In this document: positions 15,855 to 25,309 of the stretch, one piece after another | How the letters are laid out: every line of letters starts with the position of its first letter | Position numbering within the stretch: position 1 is the first letter of the stretch | NCBI GenBank assembly: GCA_947625045.1 | Contig: CANQMW010000002.1 | Span: forward strand, 62,001-126,000 | DNA from: an uncultured Oscillospiraceae bacterium | Lineage (GTDB): Bacteria > Bacillota > Clostridia > Oscillospirales > Oscillospiraceae | Reading direction: 5' to 3' | Length of the DNA stretch: 64,000 nt | Translations under genes and position numbers: made by a program | Notes under the pieces: model-generated | Database searches by the model: none | Told to the model about the DNA's origin: nothing | The model's input: the letters and a program-made list of their open reading frames with translations, nothing else

Positions 15855-16805
15855 GTGGTCGCCTTGGAGAAGAAATACTTTGTGGACCTGAAGGAGCTGG
15901 CGCAGGAGCATAACCTGAAAGTGGTATACGCCGCCCCGGACTATGACACCATGCGCATCGGCTCTGTGGATATAAACCGGCCCGGCATCCAGCTGATGGG
16001 CTATCTGGAGCACTTCGACGACACCCGCATCCAGGTCATCGGCCGGAGCGAGAACGCCATGATGGAGGAGCAGGACCACCAGCAGCGGGTGGCGGGCTTC
16101 GCCGCCATCATGAGCCGGCGGGTGCCGGCGGTGATCGTGGCCCACGACGAGGTGGTGCTGCCCGAGTGCCTGGAGATGGCCCAGAAGTACGGCGTGAGCC
16201 TTCTCGCCACCGACATGGACACGTCGGAGTTCTCCGCCCGGCTCATCCACTCCCTGCGCTACCACCTGGCCCCCCGGGAGACCATCCACGGGGTGCTTAT
16301 GGAGGTCTACGGCGAGGGCATGCTCATCATCGGCGACAGCGGCGTGGGCAAGTCGGAGACGGCTCTCGGCCTTTTGAAGCAGGGCCACCGGCTCATCGCC
16401 GACGACGCGGTGGAGATCCTGCGCACATCCTCCTTCCACCTGGAGGGCCGCTCCCCCTCCATCATCAAGCACTTCATGGAGCTGCGGGGCATCGGCGTCA
16501 TCAACGTGCCCAGCGTGTTTGGCATCGGCGCGGTGAAGCCCTCCTGCCAGATCGACCTGGTGGTGCAGATGGAGATATGGAACGAGACGAAGCACTATGA
16601 CCGCCTGGGCCTGGATACCCGGACCACGGAATATCTGGGCGTGGATGTGCCCCTGGTGACCATCCCGGTGCGGCCCGGCCGGAACCTGGCCGTCATATTG
16701 GAGATCGCGGCCATGACCAACCGGCAGAAGAAGACCGGCTACAACGCCGCCGAGGACCTGGCCCGCCGGGTGGACGAGAGCGTAGACCTTGGACTGGCAT
16801 TTTAA
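15855..16805 (+). CDS. hprK: HPr kinase/phosphorylase
   Basis: A 316-residue enzyme that phosphorylates and dephosphorylates Ser46 of HPr, the master switch of carbon catabolite control in Firmicutes. The C-terminal kinase domain has the Walker A motif GDSGVGKSE (about residues 160-168), LIADDAVEI and the signature LRGIGVINVPSVFGIGA, including the K3 loop region near VRPGRNLAVI. The N-terminal half is the MurF-like domain. Start may be GTG at 15855 or TTG at 15864. It heads a run hprK-murB-rapZ-whiA common in Clostridia, although here RapZ and WhiA come without the usual YvcK gene. Confidence 0.96.
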   Translation: MVALEKKYFVDLKELAQEHNLKVVYAAPDYDTMRIGSVDINRPGIQLMGYLEHFDDTRIQVIGRSENAMMEEQDHQQRVAGFAAIMSRRVPAVIVAHDEVVLPECLEMAQKYGVSLLATDMDTSEFSARLIHSLRYHLAPRETIHGVLMEVYGEGMLIIGDSGVGKSETALGLLKQGHRLIADDAVEILRTSSFHLEGRSPSIIKHFMELRGIGVINVPSVFGIGAVKPSCQIDLVVQMEIWNETKHYDRLGLDTRTTEYLGVDVPLVTIPVRPGRNLAVILEIAAMTNRQKKTGYNAAEDLARRVDESVDLGLAF

Positions 16806-16852
16806 ATCTGACCTGATCCGCCGCCCCGGCGGCGAACTCTGCGAGGTTTATA

Positions 16853-17758
16853 GTGAATTATAAAACGTTACTCAACGACATACGCATCGCCCTGCCCGGG
16901 CTGGACCTGCGGGAGGATGAGCCCATGGCGGAGCACTGCTCCTTCCGCATCGGCGGCCCGGCGGCGGCCATGGCCCTGCCCCGGTCGGCCCGGGAGCTGG
17001 AGGCGCTCTGCCGCCTGCTGCGGGAGAAGGGGGTAAAACCCCTTCTCATCGGCAACGGCACCAACATCCTGCCCCCGGACAGGGGGCTGGACCGGTTCGT
17101 CGTCGCCACCTGCCCCGGCGCGGGGGAGGTCTTGGTGGACGGCACCGCCGTCACGGCGGACTGCGGCGCCACATTGGCCGCGGCGGCCATGGCCGCCGCG
17201 GAGGCGGGGCTCACAGGCCTGGAATTTGCCCACGGCATCCCCGGCAGCGTGGGGGGCGGCGTGGTGATGAACGCCGGCGCCTACGGCGGGGAGCTGAAGG
17301 ATGCAGTACAGCGTACTGAGTACCTGGACGAGGACCTTGTCCCCCGTACGGCCCAGGGCGCGGAGCACGATTTTTCCTACCGGCACAGCGCCTTTTCGGG
17401 CCGGGAGGCAGTCATTTTGCGCACCACGTTTTCCCTGGCGCCCGGGGATAAGGAGGCCATCCAGGGGCGGATGCGGGAGCTGGCGGCGAAGCGCCGGGCC
17501 AGCCAGCCCCTGGATATGCCCTCGGCGGGCAGCACCTTCAAGCGGCCTGCGGGCGGCTATGCCGCTGCCCTCATCGACGAGGCGGGGCTGAAGGGCTTCT
17601 CCGTCGGCGGGGCCCAGGTGTCGGAAAAGCACGCCGGGTTCGTGGTGAACGCGGGCGGCGCCACCTGTGGGGATGTACTCAGGCTCATGGAGCACATCCA
17701 AAAGACCGTCCTGGCCCGCAGCGGCATAGCCCTGGAGCCGGAAGTGCTGGTGCTGTAA
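16853..17758 (+). CDS. murB: UDP-N-acetylenolpyruvoylglucosamine reductase
   Basis: A 301-residue FAD/NADPH enzyme that makes UDP-MurNAc, the second committed step of peptidoglycan precursor synthesis. The FAD-binding region has CSFRIGGPAAAM and LIGNGTNILPPD; the type II MurB signature GIPGSVGGGVVMNAGAYGGE is complete; SAGSTFKRPAG carries the catalytic serine and EPEVLVL the final glutamate. GTG start. It is followed after three bases by rapZ. Confidence 0.96.
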   Translation: MNYKTLLNDIRIALPGLDLREDEPMAEHCSFRIGGPAAAMALPRSARELEALCRLLREKGVKPLLIGNGTNILPPDRGLDRFVVATCPGAGEVLVDGTAVTADCGATLAAAAMAAAEAGLTGLEFAHGIPGSVGGGVVMNAGAYGGELKDAVQRTEYLDEDLVPRTAQGAEHDFSYRHSAFSGREAVILRTTFSLAPGDKEAIQGRMRELAAKRRASQPLDMPSAGSTFKRPAGGYAAALIDEAGLKGFSVGGAQVSEKHAGFVVNAGGATCGDVLRLMEHIQKTVLARSGIALEPEVLVL

Positions 17759-17761
17759 GAC

Positions 17762-18607
17762 ATGGAATTTCTCATCATAACGGGCCTCTCCGGCGCGGGC
17801 AAGAGCCGGGCGGCGGACATATGCGAGGACCTGGGCTATTACTGCGTGGACAACCTGCCGGCGGCGCTGGCGGGCCGGTTCGCGGCACTGTGCCTGGCCA
17901 CCCGGGGCCGGTACGAGCGGGTGGCTCTGGTGATGGACGCCCGGAGCGTCACGGACTGCGCGGAGCTCATCGGCGCGCTGGAGGAACTGAAGAGCTTGGA
18001 CTGCCGGGTGCGGATGCTCTATCTGGAGGCGGACACGGACACCCTCATCCGCCGGTACAAGGAATCCCGTCGGCCCCATCCTTTGGGAGAGCAGGGCCTG
18101 ACCATTGCCCAGGCCGTGGAGCGGGAGCGGGCGTTCCTCGCGCCCCTGCGGGCCCGGGCGGACCATATCATCACCACCGACGCGGGGTCCCTGAACCAAT
18201 TGAAAGCGCAGATGTGCCGGTGCCTGGGCCAGCGGGAGGGCTCCTTCGCCGTGACGGTCATGAGCTTCGGCTTCAAGCGGGGCCTGCCCCCGGAGGCGGA
18301 CCTGGTGTTCGACGTGCGGTGCCTGCCCAACCCCTACTATGAGCCGGACCTGGCGGACCTGACCGGCCTGGACGGGCCGGTGCGGGACTATGTGTTTAGG
18401 TCCGGGGACGCCCAGGCGCTGCTTACCAAGCTCACGGACCTGCTGGCGCTGACCATCCCCCTGTTCGAGGCGGACCGGCGGGAGCTCACCGTGGCGGTGG
18501 GCTGCACCGGGGGCCGCCACCGGAGCGTGGCCATGGCCCAGGCCCTGGGGGAGGCCTTGCAGGACAAAGCCGCCGTGACGGTGTTCCATCGGGAACTGGG
18601 AAGCTGA
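17762..18607 (+). CDS. rapZ: RapZ/YvcJ nucleotide-binding protein
   Basis: A 281-residue cytoplasmic protein of the RapZ (RNase adaptor)/YvcJ family. The N-terminal P-loop is GLSGAGKSR (about residues 8-16), with VDNLPAAL shortly after. The C-terminal half has the family signatures SFGFKRGLPPEADLVFDVR and GCTGGRHRSVAMA, thought to bind amino-sugar ligands. In Firmicutes the gene usually travels with yvcK and whiA and affects cell-wall and competence functions; here whiA follows after a repeat element. Confidence 0.95.
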   Translation: MEFLIITGLSGAGKSRAADICEDLGYYCVDNLPAALAGRFAALCLATRGRYERVALVMDARSVTDCAELIGALEELKSLDCRVRMLYLEADTDTLIRRYKESRRPHPLGEQGLTIAQAVERERAFLAPLRARADHIITTDAGSLNQLKAQMCRCLGQREGSFAVTVMSFGFKRGLPPEADLVFDVRCLPNPYYEPDLADLTGLDGPVRDYVFRSGDAQALLTKLTDLLALTIPLFEADRRELTVAVGCTGGRHRSVAMAQALGEALQDKAAVTVFHRELGS

Positions 18608-18736
18608 AAAGCCTCCCCTGTGCAAGGGGAGGTGCCGAGCGGAGCGAGGCGGAGGGGTTGTCAGACAGCAGTAGACGACAATCCCTCAGTCACCGCCTGA
18701 CGGCGGCGACAGCTCCCTTTGCACAAGGGAGCCTTA
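18608..18736 (+). repeat. MITE-like intergenic repeat
   Basis: Complete copy: left arm GCCTCCCCTGTGCAAGGGGA, variable hairpin GCCGAGCGGAGCGAGGC, GGAGGGGTTGTCAGAC, CAATCCCTCAGTCA, a second variable hairpin, right arm CTCCCTTTGCACAAGGGAGCC. Both arms are hairpins and together form imperfect terminal inverted repeats. Lies between rapZ and whiA. Confidence 0.9.
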
Positions 18737-18764
18737 AGAAGTGTGTAAAGCACGGAGAGAATAC

Positions 18765-19667
18765 ATGAGCTTTTCATCGGAGGTAAAAACGGAGCTGTGC
18801 CGGGCGGAGGTGAACCGCCGGTGCTGCGCCCTGGCGGAGGCCTACGGGGTGCTGCTGTACGCCAACAGCTTCTCCCTGAGCCAGGTCCGGGTCATGACGG
18901 AGAGCGGCGCCTTCGCCGCCCGGCTGCCCCGGCTTTTTCGCCGTGCCTTCGGGCTGGACTTCGACGTGCTGCCCCCGGAGGGGGCAGAGGGCAAGCGGTC
19001 CTTTCTCATCACGGACCCGGCGAAGCTCCGGGCCGTCTTCGCCGCCTTCGGCTATGACCCAGATAAGGCCTTGTCCCACCATATAAACCTGGCCGTAGTG
19101 GAGCAGGAGTGCGACCGGGTGTCCTTCCTGCGGGGGGCGTTCCTGGCCGGCGGCAGCGTCACGGATCCTCACCGCAGCTACCACATGGAGCTGGCCACCG
19201 GCCATGAGAGCGTGTGCCGGGAGACCCACGCCCTGCTTCTTGAGATGGGCTTCGAGCCCCGGGACGCGGTGCGGGGCCGGACATGGATCACGTACTTTAA
19301 GCGCAGCGAGGCCATCGAGGACCTGCTGGTGACCATGGGGGCCAGCGTGGCCGCCATGGGCATGATGGAGGCCAAGGCGGAAAAGCACATGGCCAACGCC
19401 ATGAACCGGCTCACCAACTGCGACATGGCCAACGCCGACAAGATCACCGTCTCCGCGGCGGAGCAGCTGGCGGCCATCCGGGCCATCGAGGCGGGGCCCG
19501 GGCTGGACGCCCTGCCCCAGGCATTGCAGGAGACGGCGCTGCTGCGCATCGCGAACCCCGCCGGCAGCCTTTCGGACCTTGCCCAATTGGCGTATCCCCC
19601 CGTGACGAAAAGCTGCATGAACCACCGGCTCCGCAAGCTCATGGAGCTGAGCCGGACCCTGGAATGA
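18765..19667 (+). CDS. whiA: WhiA-family DNA-binding protein
   Basis: A 300-residue protein with an N-terminal LAGLIDADG-homing-endonuclease-like domain (FLRGAFLAGGSVTDPHRSYH) and a C-terminal helix-turn-helix region (LSDLAQLAYPPVTKSCMNHR then LRKL). In actinomycetes WhiA controls sporulation; in Firmicutes it influences cell division and wall synthesis. I chose the ATG at 18765 (MSFSSEVKTEL, the conserved start) over an upstream in-frame codon that lies within repeat-derived sequence. dnaE follows after nine bases. Confidence 0.96.
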   Translation: MSFSSEVKTELCRAEVNRRCCALAEAYGVLLYANSFSLSQVRVMTESGAFAARLPRLFRRAFGLDFDVLPPEGAEGKRSFLITDPAKLRAVFAAFGYDPDKALSHHINLAVVEQECDRVSFLRGAFLAGGSVTDPHRSYHMELATGHESVCRETHALLLEMGFEPRDAVRGRTWITYFKRSEAIEDLLVTMGASVAAMGMMEAKAEKHMANAMNRLTNCDMANADKITVSAAEQLAAIRAIEAGPGLDALPQALQETALLRIANPAGSLSDLAQLAYPPVTKSCMNHRLRKLMELSRTLE

Positions 19668-19676
19668 GGATCAAAA

Positions 19677-22600
19677 ATGAGCTTCGTACATCTTCATGTA
19701 CACAGTGAATACAGCCTTCTGGACGGGGCCTGCCGGGTCGGCGAGATGGCGCAGTACGCCAAAGAGCTGGGCCAGGAGGCCCTGGCCGTCACCGACCACG
19801 GGGTCATGTACGGCGTGGTGGAATTCTACAAGGCCTGCCGGGACGCGGGGATCAAGCCCATCATCGGCTGCGAGGTCTACGTGGCCCCCCGGGGCTATAC
19901 AGACAAGGAGGCGGGGCTGGACAACCGCTACTCCCACCTCATCCTCCTGTGCCGGAACGAGACGGGGTACCACAACCTCTGCCGGATGGTGAGCGAGGCC
20001 TTTGTGAACGGCTTTTATATCCGCCCCCGCATCGACTGGGACATGCTCCATGAACACGCCCAGGGGCTCATATGCCTGTCGGCGTGCCTCGCCGGGGACA
20101 TCCCCCAGAAGATCGTGGGCGGCCAGTACGAGGCCGCCAAGGCCCGGGCATTGGAGCTTTCGGAGCTCTTCGGCCCCGACGGGTTTTATTTGGAGCTGCA
20201 GGACCACGGCATCGCCGACGAGCGCCGGGCCGCCCAGGGGCTCATCCGCATCCACCAGGAGACGGGCATCCCCCTGGCGGTCACCAACGACGCCCACTAT
20301 CTGCGCAAGGACGACGCCTACATCCAGGACATCCTCATGTGTGTGCAGACGGGCAAGAAGGTGGACGACCCGGACAGGATGCGCTTCGAGGGCCAGGAGA
20401 TGTATCTCAAGAGCGAGGAGGAGATGCGCGCGCTCTTCCCCGACTTCCCCGAGGCCTATGACAACACCGTCAAGATAGCAGAACTTTGTAACTTCGACTT
20501 CGAGTTCGGCCATTACCACCTGCCTCAGTTCCAGCTCCCGGCGGGGGAGACGGACAGCTTTGCATATCTTAAGAAGCTCTGCTATGAGGGCCTTGCCGAG
20601 CGCAAGCCCGGCTGCGGGGAGGAGTATGCCCGGCAGCTGGAATATGAGCTGGGGGTCATCTCCCAGATGGGGTTCGTGGACTACTTCCTCATCGTGTGGG
20701 ACTTCCGGAACTATGCCCGCACCCGGGGCGTCCCCACCGGCCCGGGCCGGGGCTCCGCCGCCGGGAGCCTTGTGAGCTACGTGCTGCATATCACCGACGT
20801 GGACCCCATCAAGTACAGCCTGTTCTTTGAGCGGTTTTTGAACCCCGAGCGGGTGACCATGCCGGATATCGACATCGACTTCGGCGACGAGCGCCGGGGC
20901 GAGGTCATCGACTATGTGCGCCGGAAATACGGCGCGGACAACGTGGCCCAGATCGTCACCTTCGGCACCATGGCCGCCCGGGCGTCCATCCGGGACGTGG
21001 GCCGGGTGCTGGACGTGGGCTACGCCGAGACGGACGCGGTGGCAAAGCAGGTGCCCTTCGCCCCGAAGATCACCCTGGACGAGGCCATGCGCCTTTCCCG
21101 GCCCCTCAAGGAGATGTACGAGACCGACGAAAAGGTGCGGGACCTCATCGACACCGCCCGCCGTTTGGAGGGCATGCCCCGCAACGCCTCCACCCACGCC
21201 TCCGGCGTGGTCATCACCGCCCGGCCCCTCACCGACTATCTGCCCCTGGCCCGCACCGATGAGGCGGTGGTGTGCCAGTTCGACATGGTCACCGTGGAGC
21301 AGCTGGGCCTTCTCAAGATGGACTTTCTGGGCCTGCGGAACCTGACCGTCATGGACGACGCTGCCCGGCTCATCCGCCGGTATGTGCCGGACTTCCGGGT
21401 GGACGCCATCCCCGAGGATGATGAGGAGACCTACCGGATGCTCTCCGAGGGCCGCACCAGCGGCGTGTTCCAGCTGGAATCCGCGGGCATGACCGGCGTG
21501 TGCACGGGCCTGAAGCCCCGGTCCATCGAGGATATCACCGCCGTCATCGCCCTGTACCGGCCCGGGCCCATGGCCTCCATCCCCCGGTTTCTGGAGTGCG
21601 CCTCGGACCCCTCCCATGTGACCTATAAGCATGAGCTTTTGCGCCCCATCCTGGACGTGACATACGGCTGCATCGTCTACCAGGAGCAGGTGCTGGACAT
21701 CTTCCGGAAGCTGGCGGGCTTCTCCCTGGGCCAGGCGGACATGATACGCCGGGCCATGTCGAAGAAAAAGCACAGCGTCATCGACGCCGAGCGGAAGGCC
21801 TTCGTCTACGGCGACCCCGCGCGAAACATCGCCGGGTGCCTCGCCAACGGAGTACCGGAGGACATCGCCAACAGCATATACGACGAGATCATCGACTTCG
21901 CCTCCTACGCCTTCAACAAGGCCCACGCGGTGGTGTACGCCATCGTGGCCTACCGGACCGCGTGGATGAAGTGCCACTGGCCCAAGGAATACATGGCCGC
22001 GCTGATGACCAGCGTGCTGGGTTCCTCCGCCAAGGTAGCGGAGTATACGGCCGCCTGCAAGGCCATGGGCATCGACGTGCTGCCCCCGGACGTGAACGAG
22101 TCCGACGCGGACTTTTCTGTGGCGGGCCCCAACATCCGCTACGGCCTGGCGGCCATCAAAAACGTGGGCGTGGGCTTCGTGGAGCAGCTCAAAGCCGAGC
22201 GGGAGGCGGGAGGACCCTTCACCGCCTTCGACGAGTTCTGCCGCCGGATGTACGGAAAAGAGCTGAACCGAAAACCGGTGGAGAGCCTCATCCAGGCCGG
22301 GGCCTTCGACTCCATGGGCTACAAGCGCAAGGCCCTCCTGCAGGTGCTGGACAAGGTCCTGAACGGCGTGAATTCCGCCGGCCGGCGGAATCTGGAGGGC
22401 CAGTTCGACCTGTTCTCCATGGACACGGAGGAGGAGCCCGTCTCCACATTGGAGCTGCCCGATGTGGAGGAATTCTCCGTGCGGGAGAAGCTGGCCATGG
22501 AGAAGGCCGTCACCGGCCTTTATATGAGCGGCCACCCCATGGACGACTACGCGGACACGGTGCAAAAGCTGGGCGCCGCGCCCATGGGTGCCATTCTGGA

Positions 22601-23213
22601 GGACTTTACCCAGGAGGACGGCCCCCGGCAGTACCGGGACGGCCAGAACGTGATCCTGGCGGGGGTGGTGTCCGCCGTCCGGACCCGGAGCACGAAAAAC
22701 AACACCCTCATGAGCTACGTGACATTGGAGGACCGGTCCGGGTCCATGGAGATGCTGGCCTTCCAGCGGGCCCTGGACCAGGGAGGGGCGTACCTCAAAG
22801 AGGGGGAGGCGGTGTGCTGCACCGGGCGGCTGTCCGTCCGGGAGGACAAGCCCCCTCAGCTCATGCTGGACGGGGCCTACCCCCTGGACGACATGACCGA
22901 CAGCACCGTCGCCGCGGTGAAGAACGCCGCGAAAGACGGGGGCTATGCGGGCCGCCGGGCCCCCATGCAGGCGCAGGCCCCCGCCGCGCCCTCTCAGGAA
23001 AGCGGGCGGAAGCTGTGGGTGAAGGTGCCCGGTCAGGGCCATCCGGCGTTCAACCATATCAAGCTGGTGCTGAACATGTTCCCCGGCACGGAGAGCATGG
23101 TGGTCTACTTCGAGGACACGAAAAAGCGCGTGGGCGCCAAATGCGTCATCCACCCGGCCCTTATTGAGGAGCTCCAGGAGCTCCTGGGGGCGGAGAACGT
23201 GGTGGTCAAATAA
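19677..23213 (+). CDS. dnaE: DNA polymerase III alpha subunit
   Basis: A 1178-residue replicative or lagging-strand polymerase. The N-terminal PHP domain starts FVHLHVHSEYSLLDGA (residues 2-17). The C-family polymerase catalytic block has PGRGSAAGSLVSY and PDIDIDFGDERR with the catalytic aspartates at about 397-401. A helix-hairpin-helix region and OB domain (VILAGVVSAVRTRSTKNN, YVTLEDRSGSMEMLAF) follow. Length and order match DnaE1/DnaE3-type enzymes of Firmicutes, which usually also own PolC. The hflX frame starts shortly after its stop. Confidence 0.97.
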   Translation: MSFVHLHVHSEYSLLDGACRVGEMAQYAKELGQEALAVTDHGVMYGVVEFYKACRDAGIKPIIGCEVYVAPRGYTDKEAGLDNRYSHLILLCRNETGYHNLCRMVSEAFVNGFYIRPRIDWDMLHEHAQGLICLSACLAGDIPQKIVGGQYEAAKARALELSELFGPDGFYLELQDHGIADERRAAQGLIRIHQETGIPLAVTNDAHYLRKDDAYIQDILMCVQTGKKVDDPDRMRFEGQEMYLKSEEEMRALFPDFPEAYDNTVKIAELCNFDFEFGHYHLPQFQLPAGETDSFAYLKKLCYEGLAERKPGCGEEYARQLEYELGVISQMGFVDYFLIVWDFRNYARTRGVPTGPGRGSAAGSLVSYVLHITDVDPIKYSLFFERFLNPERVTMPDIDIDFGDERRGEVIDYVRRKYGADNVAQIVTFGTMAARASIRDVGRVLDVGYAETDAVAKQVPFAPKITLDEAMRLSRPLKEMYETDEKVRDLIDTARRLEGMPRNASTHASGVVITARPLTDYLPLARTDEAVVCQFDMVTVEQLGLLKMDFLGLRNLTVMDDAARLIRRYVPDFRVDAIPEDDEETYRMLSEGRTSGVFQLESAGMTGVCTGLKPRSIEDITAVIALYRPGPMASIPRFLECASDPSHVTYKHELLRPILDVTYGCIVYQEQVLDIFRKLAGFSLGQADMIRRAMSKKKHSVIDAERKAFVYGDPARNIAGCLANGVPEDIANSIYDEIIDFASYAFNKAHAVVYAIVAYRTAWMKCHWPKEYMAALMTSVLGSSAKVAEYTAACKAMGIDVLPPDVNESDADFSVAGPNIRYGLAAIKNVGVGFVEQLKAEREAGGPFTAFDEFCRRMYGKELNRKPVESLIQAGAFDSMGYKRKALLQVLDKVLNGVNSAGRRNLEGQFDLFSMDTEEEPVSTLELPDVEEFSVREKLAMEKAVTGLYMSGHPMDDYADTVQKLGAAPMGAILEDFTQEDGPRQYRDGQNVILAGVVSAVRTRSTKNNTLMSYVTLEDRSGSMEMLAFQRALDQGGAYLKEGEAVCCTGRLSVREDKPPQLMLDGAYPLDDMTDSTVAAVKNAAKDGGYAGRRAPMQAQAPAAPSQESGRKLWVKVPGQGHPAFNHIKLVLNMFPGTESMVVYFEDTKKRVGAKCVIHPALIEELQELLGAENVVVK

Positions 23214-23294
23214 CATGCAAGCGAGGACAAAACCATTCAGGATACGACGGTAAAAAAGGAACGGGCCGCGCTGGCAGGGCTGGCGGCGGCCAGC

Positions 23295-24506
23295 ATGGAC
23301 GCCTCCGAGCGCAGCGACGATGTCTCCATGGACGAGCTGTGGAGGCTCGCGGAGACGGCCGGGGCCGAGCCGGTGGGCGCGGTGCTCCAGACCCGGGACA
23401 AGCCGGACCCCCACAGCTTTCTGGGGATGGGCAAGGTGCAGGAGCTCAAGGACCTGGTGCAGAACGAGGGGTGCGACCTCGTCATGTTCGACAATGACCT
23501 GACCCCCTCCCAGGCGCGGGTATTGGAGGAAGCCCTGGGGGTACGGGTGCTGGACCGGACGGGCCTCATCCTGGACATCTTCGCCCAGAGGGCCAGGACG
23601 AGAGAGGGCAAGCTGCAGGTGGAGCTGGCCCAGTATAAATATCTCCTGCCCCGGCTCACGGGCATGTGGACCCACTTAAAGCGCCAGGCGGGCACATCCG
23701 CCCCCATCGGCACCCGGGGCCCCGGCGAGACCCAGCTGGAGACGGACCGGCGGCACATCCGCCGGCGCATCCAGAAGCTCTCGGAGGAGCTGGAGCAGGT
23801 GCGCCGGGTGCGGGGCACCCAGCGGCGGAAGCGGGAGAGAAACGCCGTGCCCGTGGCGGCCCTGGTGGGCTATACCAACGCAGGGAAGAGCACCCTTTTG
23901 AATACCCTCACTGGCGACTGCATCCAGACCGGGGACCGGCTCTTCGACACCCTGGACACCACCACCCGGCGGCTGGACCTGCCCGAGGGGGGCCAGGCCC
24001 TTCTCTCCGACACGGTGGGCTTTATCCGAAAGCTGCCCACGGAGCTGGTGGACGCGTTCAAGGCTACCCTGGAGGAACTTACCTACGCGGACCTTCTCCT
24101 GCACGTCATCGACATCTCCAACCCGGACTGGGAGACCCAGGCACGGGTGGTGGACGACCTCATCGAAAAGCTGGGCGCGGGGCAGACGCCCTGCCTGCGG
24201 GTATATAATAAGTGCGACGCCTATGTGGGCCGCCTGCCGGCGGGCCAGGACGAGGTATGCGTCTGCGCCCGGACCGGGGAGGGCACCCCGGAACTGCTGT
24301 TCGCCGTGGGGCGGAAGCTGAACGGGGACATGGCAAGGGTGGAGCTGCATGTGCCCTACGAAAGGGCGGGGCTCATCGAGCAGCTGCGCCGGGAGGCAAG
24401 CGTCCTGGACGTGCGGTATACGGACGAGGGCGCGGAGGTGCTGGCCGTAGTGCGGCCGGCCATGCGTGACGCGGTGCGGCCCTATGAGGTAGAGAGCCAT
24501 GGGTGA
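23295..24506 (+). CDS. hflX: GTPase HflX (5' end uncertain)
   Basis: A ribosome-associated GTPase that splits or rescues stalled 70S ribosomes. The HflX domain includes DPHSFLGMGKVQELK and GTRGPGETQLETDRRHIRRR; the G domain has GYTNAGKSTLLN (about residues 192-203), DTLDTTTRRLDLP and NKCDAY. The first ATG in frame (23295) has no clear ribosome site. The frame is open back to the dnaE stop and encodes a natural-looking extension (TVKKERAALAGL) that matches the usual N-terminus. An ATT at 23235 behind GCGAGGACAAAACC, or a one-base shift after the ATG at 23215, would restore it. So this entry gives the minimum extent. Confidence 0.9.
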   Translation: MDASERSDDVSMDELWRLAETAGAEPVGAVLQTRDKPDPHSFLGMGKVQELKDLVQNEGCDLVMFDNDLTPSQARVLEEALGVRVLDRTGLILDIFAQRARTREGKLQVELAQYKYLLPRLTGMWTHLKRQAGTSAPIGTRGPGETQLETDRRHIRRRIQKLSEELEQVRRVRGTQRRKRERNAVPVAALVGYTNAGKSTLLNTLTGDCIQTGDRLFDTLDTTTRRLDLPEGGQALLSDTVGFIRKLPTELVDAFKATLEELTYADLLLHVIDISNPDWETQARVVDDLIEKLGAGQTPCLRVYNKCDAYVGRLPAGQDEVCVCARTGEGTPELLFAVGRKLNGDMARVELHVPYERAGLIEQLRREASVLDVRYTDEGAEVLAVVRPAMRDAVRPYEVESHG

Positions 24507-25122
24507 GCGCATGCGCCTATGTGGCTATGGCACGGGCCAGTACGAGGAAAAGCGCTCCCGGTTCATCGGGGAGATATTCCCCGTGTCCGGCGAGGACGAA
24601 GCCCGGGAGAATCTCGCGAAGGTCAAAAAGAAATACCCCGACGCCCGGCACCACTGCTGGGCCTGGGTCATGCCCGACGGGGCATGCCGCTGGTCCGACG
24701 ACGGGGAGCCCGGCGGCACCGCGGGCGGGCCCATGGCGGCGGTGCTGAAGGGCGCGGATGTCTACGGCGCGCTGTGCGTGGTAACGCGGTACTTCGGCGG
24801 CACCCTTTTGGGCAGCGGCGGGCTGGTGCGGGCCTATTCCAAGGCGGCGAGCCTGGCCCTGGCCGACGCCGGCACCGAGCCGGACCCGGAGACGCAGCTT
24901 TTGACCATCGCCTGCCCCTGGGACAGCGTGGACCGGGTACACCGGCTCATCCGGGAGTATGAGGGGGAGCTCACGGACAGCGACTATGCCTCCGACCCGG
25001 AGCGGGCCCGCCTCACCGTGCGGCTTTTGGCTGACCGGGCGGAGGAATTGGCCCGGCGGGTCACCGACGCCACCGGCGGGCGGGGGATGGCGGCGCTGCA
25101 GGGACAGGAAGGGATTTCGTAA
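24499..25122 (+). CDS. yigZ: YigZ/IMPACT (UPF0029) family protein
   Basis: A 207-residue protein of the YigZ/YvyE family. The N-terminal UPF0029 domain has EKRSRFIGEIFPV, ARHHCWAWVMPDG, DDGEPGGTAGGPM and RYFGGTLLGSGGLVRAYSKA, and a C-terminal DUF1949 ferredoxin-like domain follows. Eukaryotic relatives (IMPACT) bind Gcn1; the bacterial role is unsettled. It overlaps hflX by eight bases. Its last codons overlap the first operator-like repeat of the peptide cassette (25120-25150). Confidence 0.93.
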   Translation: MGERMRLCGYGTGQYEEKRSRFIGEIFPVSGEDEARENLAKVKKKYPDARHHCWAWVMPDGACRWSDDGEPGGTAGGPMAAVLKGADVYGALCVVTRYFGGTLLGSGGLVRAYSKAASLALADAGTEPDPETQLLTIACPWDSVDRVHRLIREYEGELTDSDYASDPERARLTVRLLADRAEELARRVTDATGGRGMAALQGQEGIS

Positions 25123-25190
25123 AAGTCAGGTTTGGTTACCAAAATGTCAGGGCCGGCGCGTTGAAGGCGCCGACCCTGACATGTTAAAAT
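25120..25190 (+). promoter_or_regulatory. Peptide-cassette promoter A with 21-bp-spaced direct repeats
   Basis: TAAAAGTCAG (GTCAG at 25125-25129) and AAAATGTCAG (GTCAG at 25146-25150) are direct repeats exactly 21 bp apart. Ten bases later comes TTGAAG (25161-25166), then an 18-base spacer and TAAAAT (25185-25190). The same layout recurs at 26611-26680. Two direct repeats two helix turns apart, just upstream of a weak -35, is the typical layout for LytTR-type response regulators of bacteriocin genes. A dyad GTCAGGG...CCCTGAC (25146-25180) overlaps the -35. Confidence 0.65.
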
Positions 25191-25309
25191 CTTAAAGGAA
25201 AAATTTTCGTTCCGGCTGGCCCTTTTGGCCCGGTGGAACGTATAAAGAGACAGTGAGACGACGCGAAGCGCGTTTCAAATAGAAAAGCATGAAAGAGGAG
25301 GAGCATCCA

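Noticed and set aside
19671-23675. A 1334-codon open frame on the minus strand across dnaE
   Set aside because: It is antisense to dnaE and the start of hflX, rich in His, Gly and Leu as expected for a GC-rich shadow frame, with no recognisable motif.
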